A stretch of 64,000 bases of DNA from Helicoverpa zea (taxonomy: Eukaryota > Arthropoda > Insecta > Lepidoptera > Noctuidae): positions 5,952,001 to 6,016,000 of the forward strand of contig NC_061470.1 of NCBI RefSeq assembly GCF_022581195.2, written 5' to 3'. How positions within the stretch are numbered: position 1 is the stretch's first letter; each line of letters begins with the position of its first letter. The translations under genes were made by a program, and so were the position numbers. Shown here piece by piece: positions 24,301 through 36,300 of this stretch. Under the pieces are notes generated by a model, which did no database searches, was not told the origin of the DNA, and saw nothing but the letters and a program-made list of their open reading frames with translations.

Positions 24301-27300
24301 AACTATAAGTCTTTCACATTTCACGCCGAAATCAAGACAAAACATCGTGAGCTATATTTTATCTAAACATTGTATTCATACCACTACCGATTAATGTATT
24401 AATCCGTGTCATATCTTAAATAATTAGATACAAAGTTATCACAGTTTAACAACTGAATACTTGCTGAAAATTGGGTTTCAAGAAATTTTTAGAAAATAAA
24501 TTACACAATTAGAATTAAAACTATATAATTTGCCTTTTTCTGTTTTTTGTTCTGTAACTATCTAATAGTTTAATTTTGCAAGCCTTATATTGGTAGGATA
24601 AGGTCAACGCTCCTTTTGGAAAATAAAATAAGATCTACATGTAAGTATATATGTTATGGACCATGTGATTAATTCGGGCATTATTTATAATGCCCGAGCA
24701 TTATGAATAATGTCTAGCTTTGTCGGGCCAAGTGATTAATAACTATCTTAACTTCATTATTTATCACATTGCACGGGCATTATTATATTGCTACATGATA
24801 GTTGGTCAATTTGATAATAAAGCTATATTTGGTGGCAGTTGTTCTAATAAATAAATCCTGTTACTTGCTACATATTTTATGATTATTGTTTTAAATTATA
24901 TGTTCTATTTTAATGGGAAATTATAAGTACACAAAATTATTAATTGGACAATTGTCATCTAATTTACTAACTCGGCCTCGTTTTTCTTGATCTCATTTTT
25001 CTTGGCTCGTTTTTTTTATGGTAGAATTTAATTTGGATTCAAAACATTGTATTAAAAACTGAACTTAATGACGAAAACGAATCGCTGCAAAACTGACTCC
25101 ACGTAGTTTTGTCTGCCCTACCCCTAGAGTGCAATTCAAAACCGCGTAGGCACGGAGGGGCGAGGCGGCCTGCGAGCTGAGGCGCAGGTAGTTGAAACGC
25201 TCGCCGCCGCGGCTGAGGCTGGCCGGCCGAGCCGGTCAGCAAGCCGAAGCTGCGGTGGTGAGCGTGAAAACTATCTGCGACGATAAGCTCGCATGGGACC
25301 GCCGGAGCCCCGCAGCGCCGGAGCCGTGACAGAAGCCATGCTTGCTGCATGTTGCATGCTTACTTCTATGCTCTGTCAATTGATATGGGATGTGTTATAT
25401 TTAGTTTATTTTAAGTTAAATGTCAATAACAACAAAAAAAATGAAATTAAATATGTTTGTATTAGTTTGCCCAAAAGGTCACGTGCAATATGTATAGTGC
25501 CCGGTCAATTTGATTGTTTGAATAATTATTATCAAATTGCACTCTCATATTGGGCATTATTCATAATGACCGGGCATTATGTATACTGCCCAATTTATCA
25601 CTTGGTCCATAACATATATAAGCTCACGATGTTTTGTCTTGATTTCGGCGTGAAATGTGAAACTTCCTCCTTACCTAAGGAGGAAGTAACTCTGTATGTC
25701 TGTTTTTCCACGCTTTTCAGCCAAAACTAGTGGGTTTTCGGAGCATACGTGTTCTAAAGCCTAAAAAATGTCAGAGGTTACATTTTACCCGATGGTGAGA
25801 AATAGCTCCTTCAGCACACCAGTCGATCCTCGGAGAATATCTAAGTAGTCAGATATAAAGGCGGTCTTCTTAGAAAGTTTGCTTTCAACGATTTTTAGCT
25901 TAATATTGATGAAGCGTGAAATATGATATGACGTGAAAAGATTTACTATGAATTTCATTATCTCTATGATTTATGATGAGGCTACAGAATTTAGAGAGTC
26001 ACAAAAAAACTAATTCTTATTCAGTGTCAAAAGAGATTAATCTGTTCAAAATTGAATAAAAATCAGCCTAGCAATTATGCTAAGTGCTTGTAGGTGTACC
26101 TACCTATAAGCTTAGTATAGTTCGGCCATTCAGAGAATGCGTTCCTGACACGTCGCGATTGAACTGACGACGTAATAACATTCATTGATTATTGATATAA
26201 TAATGTTGTTTTAATGCTCCTCAATTGTTAAAACGGTAAACAACCAGCAAAAATATTTTTATCGTAACTGCAACGCCATTGCAAAGTTACGTCGTCAGTT
26301 CAATCGCGACGTGTCAGGAACGCATTCTCTGAATGGCCGAACTATAATAGAGTGAATTTCCAAAGAAAATAAATGCCATTATTTGTTTAGCATTTCTCCA
26401 CACTTATTTAGAGCCTGTCAACACTTATTCGCGTCACCGCAAGATTTCCCATCAACCATTTTAATAAAAAAACGTGACAAGTTTTTTTTTTTATATTTGT
26501 TGAAATTTTGCTACACAACTTAACCTTCAGAATTTTGAATAACATAATAGGAAGTCTGAATTACTAAAATCGAGTTTTTGCTCTATCTAGATCAAAATGG
26601 CTGGTATTTAAATTGAATTAATTCGCAAATCGCTAAAAATAGCTGATTTAGCAGGAAACCATAAAGTAGTTATTCAATCAAAAAATGTAGCAGTTTTTTT
26701 TAATATGCAAAAAATATCTTTTTGCAGTAAGGACCCTAAATATTTACATTAACGCATATATTTTTTTGCAAGAGGTACTTAATTATAATGTTTCCAAAGA
26801 ACGCTTTTGATCCTAATTACACAGACAAACCAATTCAATATTTAGTATGTGTTTATTCTTCCTAATTACAAAGGGTCCAATTATTCATATTTTTTATTTG
26901 ATGAAGGATATTTAAATTAATAATATTTGCGTTAGACTGAAGGCCTCGCTCGGGGCATACCCGGTCATATTAGCAATGTTTGGTGATTAAACAATCAAAG
27001 CGCCAACATAGTCAGCATAAACAGTTGATGGATACTTTTACACCTCCTAATAAAAAAAGTCCCAATTTTATCAAAATATGGAAAGATTGGGAACTTAGGA
27101 GTTTAAAACCACGATTATATGCATGTACAAAGTTACATAATAAAGTAGTCATAGTTTTCCGCAGTAACTTTTTTATCCCCTTCACAGTGGGTAAAGATAT
27201 AGGAATCACAAAATCTTATATATCAGAAAAACAAACTCAAGGCTAATAAAATCAGTAAAAACTTTAAAATCAGGTCATCATTCTACAAAACTAAAAATTC

Positions 27301-30300
27301 TCTCCAAACGTAATTTCCCTTGGGCTCCAAAGATCGATTGCAAATATTCGAAAACCAATCATGGACACTGCGATTTCGCTTTCCAAAACTGGCTACAGGG
27401 CCATTCGAGGTTGCAACGTAGGTACAACCTGGTAAACTGTGGAACAACGTTGATTGGAGACCGTTTTCCAAACCTCTCACGTATTCAAGTCATAAGGAAC
27501 AAGTTCAAAAGCTATAAATATAAAATCTTCAGTGTAAGTTCTGCTCTTCCGCAACTATGTTTGAATCTTATGAAATAAAACGTAATATAGAGTTTTAGTT
27601 TGCTTGAAAGCTCTGATCTCAGGAACTCCTGGTCCAATTTCTTTCAGTATTACATAGCCCAGTTATTGAGGTTGTTTATAGGCTACTTTTTATTCAGGTT
27701 CGTGCAGAAGTTCCCACAGAATGCGGATGAAACCGCTGGAAGAAGCTAATCTTTAAATAAAACCTGTAAATCCTCGAAGGTCTATTGTCACAAAAGCGAT
27801 CACTAGACAGTTTCACACGCAGATGACATTGCAAAACAAATCGAAATTGTCTCATGTCGTAACTACCACAAGGCTAATATTATCTGTCCAAGATGATTTA
27901 AATATAATTATATGTGATATTGATGAACAGTATATGTATTTGTATCGGCTGGCAATGACATTACAACCTATTGACAATACACTATTTTACTTGGTCAAAG
28001 AAAGATCTGTTTCAAAAATGGCTTCAATTAAATGATTGTTTGATTTAATACTTGGTCTGGAAATTATCTATCAATAAATGTTTGACTCGTATGATCAAAC
28101 TTAAAAACTTTTTACTCTTTAACTTTTATAAAAATAAAATTGCGGATGGACATTAAAGCTAAATCATCTTATAAATTCTCTTACAAAAATTTTCACAAGC
28201 GGCGCTTATCTGCTAACTCTAACAAAACGACTGCGAAAATCTTCAAGAGGTCAATAGCTGTTGAAAGATTAGGACCCGACCGACTCGAGATTACGAGAGC
28301 TCTCGCAATTAACTTTAAGAGGCTTTGAAAAATAAATGCCTTCAGTTTGTAGAAAGGGGTTAGCAAAAAAATGATAGTTTAAAAAACTAAAAAAAACACG
28401 GTTTTAGTATTTGTAATGACGTTTCTTGGCTAGTCATGTATTGTCATCAGAACTCAGAGCGTGTGCAAAATTTTATCCTAATCGAAGACATCCCGGTCTT
28501 CGATTAGGATAAAATGTGGGTCACATTAAGATTCCAAGATTTTTTTAACACACATAGTTGCAAGTGAAGCGTATTATAAGCGTGACAATTAGCTACTTAC
28601 CAACAGTCATAAAGAGTAGCTTGCAACCAGCTTCCAGGTTGTATCTTGAGGGTTCAGTCTCGTGGAGCCGGTGGTAGATGATATCGTAACCCTGACATGA
28701 CTTGCCAGGGAGAACGGAGAATTCCCTGGAGAAAGAGAAATAAAATAAAGTTTAATATATAAAATATGTAGTTATAATGCCAACTTAGCTGTGGTTTGGA
28801 TCATGTATATTGCAGAACTAGCCGTTTCCCACGGTTCCACCTGCGTCTGCTGAGACATACTGTCCATGACGGGATAAAATATAGCCTATGTTCTTCGGGA
28901 AGAGTGTAGCTTTCAAATAGTAATATAACTTTTAAAATCGATCCAGTAGTTTTTGAGTTTATCTATTGCAAACAAGCAAACAAAAATACAAATTTTTCCT
29001 CTGCCTAATATTAGTATAAACTATCTATCTAGCACTGTTTTCAACACACAACACCAACTTAAAAAATTAACACACAAATATTAAATTTGCTAACTCTGGC
29101 CTTGACTCGCGTACTAGGCACTATAAACGCTGGAAGTAAATTCCATTCCGAGGGTCTTCATCTATACATATAATAAATCTGTAAAAAAACTGTGTCTGTA
29201 CATTGAATATATTAAAAAAATAATAATTGGGTGGGGTTTAGAAACAGTAATGGAGCACAAATCCAAAAAAAAAATTCTGTCTGTATGTCTGTATGTCTGT
29301 ATGTCTGTTTGTTTGTACACGCTAATCTTCCGAACTACTGAACGGATTTCAATGATTTTTTCTTTGTTGTGTCAGTATTAAGCCTGGTCAACATATAGGC
29401 TATAATTTATCTTCGAAACTTGAAGACCTGATGCAGAACACCAACAGACCAACAAAACTATAAGAGATACAAAAATGGTGCCATGGCAAAAATTGTTTCA
29501 TGTGATGAGCATTTTCAGCTGAGATAATAAATTTGAAGATCTGGAACACCTGATGTGGAACCCCAAGAGCCCAGCTTCTCTGTACCATATACAGGTATGC
29601 CGTTTTAGCAAAAGTTGTTCAATTTGATAAGCACTTTCTATTGACTTATACAAATTGAAGATCTAAAACACCTGATGTGGAACTCCAGGGGCCCAGCTAG
29701 ACTATAGCATATAGAGGTATGCCGTTTTAGCAAAAGTTGTTCAATTTGATAAGCACTTTCTATTGACTTATACAAATTGAAGATCTAAAACACCTGATGT
29801 GGAAACCCAGGAGCCCAGCTAGACTATAGCTTATAAAGATATGACGTTTTAGCAAAAGTGGTTCAATCTGATAAGCACTCTCTATTTTGACGTATAAACA
29901 TCGAAGATCTGGAACACCTGATGTGGAACTTCAAGAGCAATACTACACTTGAAATGTATAGAAATGAATGTTATGAAATAGGTATGGTGAATCAAAAAAA
30001 GTAATTAGTCCGTCTTTTAGATAACCCTAAAATAATGGACACGTATTTTTCTTTTCTCCTTCTCACAAACAAATAATAACGAAGATATAACACGCTTGAA
30101 TTTTGTGTTAAGTCACTGCTTAGTACAAATTTTACATACTCGGCGTCACGAGCCCCCACTCTCCGAATTTTTTGCGTTATATATATCTCATTATTATTTT
30201 GTATGTCTCTTCCAGACCTCGGGACTACAGATTTCCGAATTTTTGGGAGGCAAACGTGAGGCCAAAGCCAACACGCTGAAGCCCTTTTGAGACAACTTTA

Positions 30301-33300
30301 ATGAAATGGTGACACAGAACCGACGATTATCCCTTTATACACTATAGAAATGAACCCAAGGACAATCCCCAGTGAACGTCGTTAAAAAAAAGATAATCTG
30401 TGCTGTACCATTGCTAACTGTGGATGAATACTACTTGGGCTATTGTGATGGGATGCTAATGGACTAGGAATGGGGAAACTACGGGAACTATGGCACCTGC
30501 CGATGACAATGTATTAGATACATGTAAAAATGGCAGGTGGAGACACGCCAGCTCACTTACTGGGCCCCCGGGAATCTGTAACTGAATAGCAACAAAAGGG
30601 CAACAGGGAATGAGCGGCTGAAGTGTGAGGATACCTCGGCGGATTTTAAACGCAGATTACGCGCTCCCTGTGGGTCACTTACCACGAGGCACCTATCCTC
30701 CGAGCAGGGCTACTAACCCTGCTCAAGCGACTCCACTCTGGATGGTCAAGCCAAGCCAGAGGCGTGAGACCTACCCCCGTCATGGTTCACTCCGACCGGC
30801 CGGAGATGGGGGACAGTATACTCTCCCTGGAGAACTCAGTATATATGCCCCGCGGGGTCGCTACTCCCCGTCATCAGCCTCAGATGTCCTGCGATGCTTA
30901 TATCTCATTATTATTGTCGTTATTATCTCAAGAGCCTTTGTCCCAATTATGTTAGGGTCGACTTCCAGTCACGATGCAACTGAGTACCAGTGTTTTAAAA
31001 GAAGCGACTGCCTATTTGACCTCCACAACCCAGTTAACCGCTCAACCCAACACCCCTCAGTAAAACTGGTCAGACTTACTGGCTTCTTTCTACCCATAAC
31101 GACTGCCAAGAATGTTCAATGACAGCCGGAACCTACAGTTTAACATCCCCTCCAAATAACGGTCATTGGTATCCAAAATATACGTAAAAAGTACATACGA
31201 ACTTAGAAAAGTTGCATTGGCAGGTACTTGCCAGACCTGGAATCAAAGACGCACGCTCATACTTGAGAGATTGGTTCTCTACCCACTAAACCACCACGAC
31301 TTCCACTAAGTCATCACGACTTTGTCATCTCAGTAACATTTAATGTTTTTTTACGTAATAAAACGTGTAATATTTTTGCCACACACAACTTAAATGCGGA
31401 CTAATAAGAATCACTACTTTTATCTATATGGTCACGTCTATTGCGGTTCAGTTCTCAGCGTTTTGTTTAGTCTGCTGTGCTTTTGCCGTTAAAGTATAAA
31501 AATTAAATATATGGAACATTTCTAATGGCTATGCGTATTCCGTTGTTTTCAAGTCAACGGGCCCTTAAAATTCAATATCAGACGATTCAGATCTTTGATT
31601 TTGCTGACCCCGTAGTCGCTGGCATAAGGGACAGGATCCGCGTACGAAGTCGCGGGCAGAAGCTAGTAATAAATAAGCAACGTGCCGCGACTGGCAGTGG
31701 AATGCCAGCCATGATGATATGAATTCCATGAGAAAGCCTGTGTTACGCTAAATAAATATATGTACTTCTTACTGACAGTTATTTGGTAAACCGAGTTAGC
31801 AAATGGAAAACGAAGGCTTAATGCATAGTTGTTATCATCTTCCAAGCCTTTTCCCAACTATGATGGGGTCGGCTTCCAGTCTAATCGGATGCACCTGTGT
31901 GCCAGTGTTTTATAAGGCGCGACTGACATATCTGAACTCCTCAACCTAGTTACCCAGGCAACCCAATACCCCTTGGCTAAATACTTGTAAATTAATCCTA
32001 AATAATAATAAATTAATAGTTTAAATACGATTAAAGAATACTGAAAGAATGTCGAAACTCATCATCATCTATCTTTTATCTACTTTGTTGGGATCAACTT
32101 CCAGTCTAACTGAATCCAGCTGAATACCAGTGTTTTACAAGGAACGAATGCCTATCTGACCGACTACTCCTGAAACTAAGAACTTACATTTATTTTTCAA
32201 AGCGGCTTAGCAATTACATATTCTTTTTACTATTCGTCTACAAAAGACCCGAGAGGCATAGCTACCGCTCTCGAATAACCTTCAGAATAAGAGCGCTTTA
32301 AGTGGTTCGAAAAGGTACTTAAACCGAGGCCCACACTGGTGCCAAAAGCAGGTGCCTACGAAAAATATTGGACACGAGCCTTCGAAAATGAAAAATAGGA
32401 AAATGCTTGCATATACGTACAAATGAACAGGGATTTTAGGCTTTATTCGCGAGGTCAGGCAAATGTTTTTATGTAAAATTTAAATTCAATTTTCAGTGTT
32501 CTGTGCCGTTAACTTCACGGCTATTGAACAGGTTTTTCTTTCAGTATGCAAACTTTATTATATGTATGTGTTACCGTAAGATTACAAACATCGTTAGATT
32601 ACAATCTATCTCGAGAGATTGTAAACTGTCGAATTATTGTGAACCGTAACATCTGATTGCAATTTAACGCATTATTTTTCGCTATATTATAATCTATCGA
32701 TGAGAAATTGTCAAATTGTCAACTGTCCGAAAGCTCTCTCTGATTGGTCAGTCTTTTTGTAAGATCGACCAATCACGACCAGCCGTTCTGTTCCCATGGA
32801 GTTCCCGTAGAGTTAGGAATGAAATAGAGGTGTCAGTTAAATAAAATAAATGCTCTTCAAAAATTCTTCAAGTATTAAATTTATATAAAAATAACTCTTA
32901 TAAAAATACAGTTAGGTATTTTGTCTTCAAATACAAACTAATATTTAAAAATAAAATAAAAGGGGTGCTAATTAAACAGGCTTCTTTTTAATATCATTAT
33001 TGGCCCCCAAAAATGTATGTTGCCTTCTAAATTACTAAGTCAGCCACAATTAATAAAGCGTCGAGCATCTAAATAATACTATCTTAGCCACGAGTTATCT
33101 TCCACTCTAAATACAACTCAGCATGATGGTTATTTTTTTGCATCTAAATTTGTAGCATGCATTCTAACAGTAAACTTCTTAAATACTATTAAATGACATC
33201 ATAAAAATATTTATTTACCTTCTAATTTTTTAACTCGTACCTACTGAGTTTTTTGTTTAAAATATAACACATCCCATATTAATTGACCCAGCATGGAAGT

Positions 33301-36300
33301 AAGCATGCAACATGCAGCAAGCATAACTTCTGTCACGGCTCCGGCGCTGCGGGGCTCCGGCGGTCCCATGCGAGCTTATCGTCGCAGATGGTTTTCACGC
33401 TCACCACCGCAGCTTCGGCTTGCTGGCCGGCAGAGCCGGCCAGCCTCAGCCGCGGCGGCGAGCGCTGAAACTACCTGCGCCTCAGCTCGCAGGCCGCCTC
33501 GCCCCTCCGCGCCTACGCGGTTTTGAATTGCACTCTAGGGGTAGGGCAGACAAGACTACGTGGAGTCGGTTTTGCAGCGATTCGTTTTCGTCACTAACTT
33601 CAATTTTTAATACAATTTTTAATTGTGTGTAATTTGAGTCTTAAAAATTAAGTACAATTTTTGATTTTATAAAAAATTAAACCGTCACTTATTTTTGCAC
33701 GTCAAAGAGCTGTGACACCGGGAGTTGCAAAGAACATTGTCTTTTTTGACGTTCTACCAATCAGCGCGCAAGATGCATTCCGTTCTACGCCAGTTGACAA
33801 TTTGACCGCTCTACATCGCTCTCGATCTTACAAAAAGACTGACCAATCAGGGAGAGCTTTCGGACAGTTGACAATTTGACAATTTCTCATCGATAGATTA
33901 TAATATAGCGAAAAATAATGCGTTAAATTGCAATCAGGTGTTACGGTTTACAATAATTCGACAGTTTACAATCTCTCGAGATAGATTGTAATCTAACGAT
34001 GTTTGTAATCTTACGGTGACATATGTATATAATAGAAAATTGGACGAAAAAATATTGTTGTTTTATTATAGATTTTGCAATCACCATTCAGTAGTATACA
34101 TGGATTTACTATTGAATACATATTGTGTTGAATTTTCAATTTGCCTATTTCTTTGAGCGTGTAAGCCGTTTTACAGTGAAATCCTAGCATACAAACAAAT
34201 GTTTATTTACAATATTAATTAAGAATTGAGCTTGTCATGGTGAATCTAGATATGTGTTCAACATAAATGTGTGATTGTGATTAGTGATAGGTTTTTCCTT
34301 CCTTGAATACGTTGGATTGATATAAAATTTCCATTTTAAGTATGTGGTGCTCCTGTAGTAAGAATTGTAGCCACGTGTAATAAACTAGTTTACAACAACA
34401 GTTCTGGGCGATTACGTTATTAAAGGGACCATAAAATACAAGCAGTTTTTATTACTTTGTATAAAATAATCACTTTTTTATGTGTAGATAATAACCAAAT
34501 GACCTCTCCCGCCTTCTAAATCCCTTAATATACCAGGGCCGCTGTGACTCTTTCGAACAATTCCGAAGCCCCGGCAAGCGTATAATCACTACGGTTATTT
34601 TTTTTTTCTTATATTTTTATTAAACTAAGCTACTAAGTTGTGCCAATTCTAATAATCCATCTGCATCCAAGCTAATAAGCAAGTAATTAATAACTTTGTA
34701 TCAAAACAAAACATGTTTGTTTGCCAATTAGACAAGAAAACATGCGTCACACATCTAACCTCTAAGGAGAAAAATTAACGCTCATTACGCATTTCAATCA
34801 ATTTCATCATCATCCTCCGAGCCTTTTCCCAATCATGTTGGGGTACGGCTTCCAGTCTAACCGGATTCAGCTGAGTACCAGTGCTTTACAAGAAGCGACT
34901 GCCTATCTGACCTCCTCAACCCAGTTACCCGGGCAACCCGATACCCCTTGGTTAGACTGGTGTCAGACTTACTGGCTTCTGACTACCCGTAACGACTGCC
35001 AAGGATGTTCAATGACAGCCGGGACCTACAGTTTAACGTGCCATAAGAAACACAGTCAGTGGTGTCTAAGATATACTTAGAAAGTACATACAAATTTAGA
35101 AAAGTTGCATTGGTACTTGCCTGACCTGGGATCGGACCCGCGCCCTCTTACTTGAGAGGTTGGTCCTTTACCCACTAGGCCACCAGGACTTTTTTCAATT
35201 TCAATCAATTTCAATACCAAGGTAATGTGTACTCACAATATTATTGTAATTACGATGATTATTTACGTTGGTTTGTATCTGCAAATTAAACGGTCTCTTA
35301 ACTTGATATGCATTTTAATTACACCGAACTGTGTGCATCCTTCATTGATATTTCCGCTTGGGTACTGTCCCGTTTATTTCAAAATGACTTATGGATTAAT
35401 TATTCTTAAATAAGCATGTCTTTAAAAATATCTTGTTTATTTTCATGGTTACTGTACCCGTGCATTTTGGCTGTAAGTAATGAATAATTCATCGAAATCG
35501 AAGTAAATATATTTACCGCCATTCCCGATTTGCTTACTAAAGATATAATTTTGATATAATTATCGGCACGGATAATGAGGATCGCTTTGCGCACTGTATA
35601 CTTCTGGCAATAAACCAATAAATCACTTCTGCGCAGGTGAAGGTCAGGGCTTTATATCCTTGCCGATGATTATATTAGCTCTCTACAAGTAATGTCAAGT
35701 TAGCAAAACAACAGATAGATGCAATATAAGAACGGCAGTAAGAGACTAAATCAGGTGAAGGAGTGAAAACTAATTTTAGCCAGTCACTTTGTCTCACAGT
35801 TACATACATAGCATAACCGACTAACCTATTTAGGTACAGACGTCTTACAAAGTTAATATTTCACGGCGCGCCAACCCAACTGAAAGGGCAGACCATTAAA
35901 ACTTTAGGTATTACTTTGAGAAGAAAATAAGCGGAACTATAAAGAATAATGTAACGATACGTGTTTTTGCCAGTTTCGTGCAATAACAGGAGAAGGAACA
36001 AGGTTGAATATGCATAGGTAGTAGAGGTAGGTACTGTATCATTATCATCTGCCTAGGCTTTTGCCTATTATGTGCCGCTGAGAACCAGAGATTTACATGG
36101 AGCGACTGCCTTTCTGACCTCCACAACCCTTCGTACCCTATGATATCTAAAATGATGACCATGATTGCTAAAAATGGATGTCAGACTGAATTCCGACTAC
36201 CCGTAACGATTGCCAAAGATGTTGAAATGGCAACCGGGAACCATCAATTAAACGAGCCTTCTCGAAAACGGCGGAACATATCATGACAAGATGGTCACCC

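Larger units (their letters stand above)
18336..28600 (-). other. CRAL-TRIO intron 2 (10.3 kb)
   Basis: It contains repeat A remnants, the composite foldback region at 24.08-26.35 kb and a 20-bp perfect hairpin at 28,470-28,515. Stretches at 20.2-22.6 kb and 26.4-27.6 kb show no recognised feature. No nested gene was supported. Confidence 0.7.

Noticed and set aside
25293..25730. 145-codon open frame on the plus strand
   Set aside because: It spans the GC-rich core, the foldback arm and flanking sequence; no protein would be conserved across those borders.
26980..27246. 88-codon frame on the plus strand
   Set aside because: AT-rich lysine/asparagine translation overlapping an equally long minus-strand frame; neither shows family features.
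28140..28328. 62-codon basic frame in CRAL-TRIO intron 2
   Set aside because: Lys/Arg-rich and starting at TTG; no motif, and the composition can be explained by AT-rich DNA.
30625..31122. 165-codon open frame on the plus strand
   Set aside because: It crosses from the GC-richer repeat-like segment into a SINE, so the frame is made of two unrelated repeats.
33420..33632. Proline/arginine-rich frame in the GC-rich core
   Set aside because: A similar frame exists in the other core copy, but there is no convincing start, no family match, and the bias can come from base composition alone. Kept only as a finding about the module.
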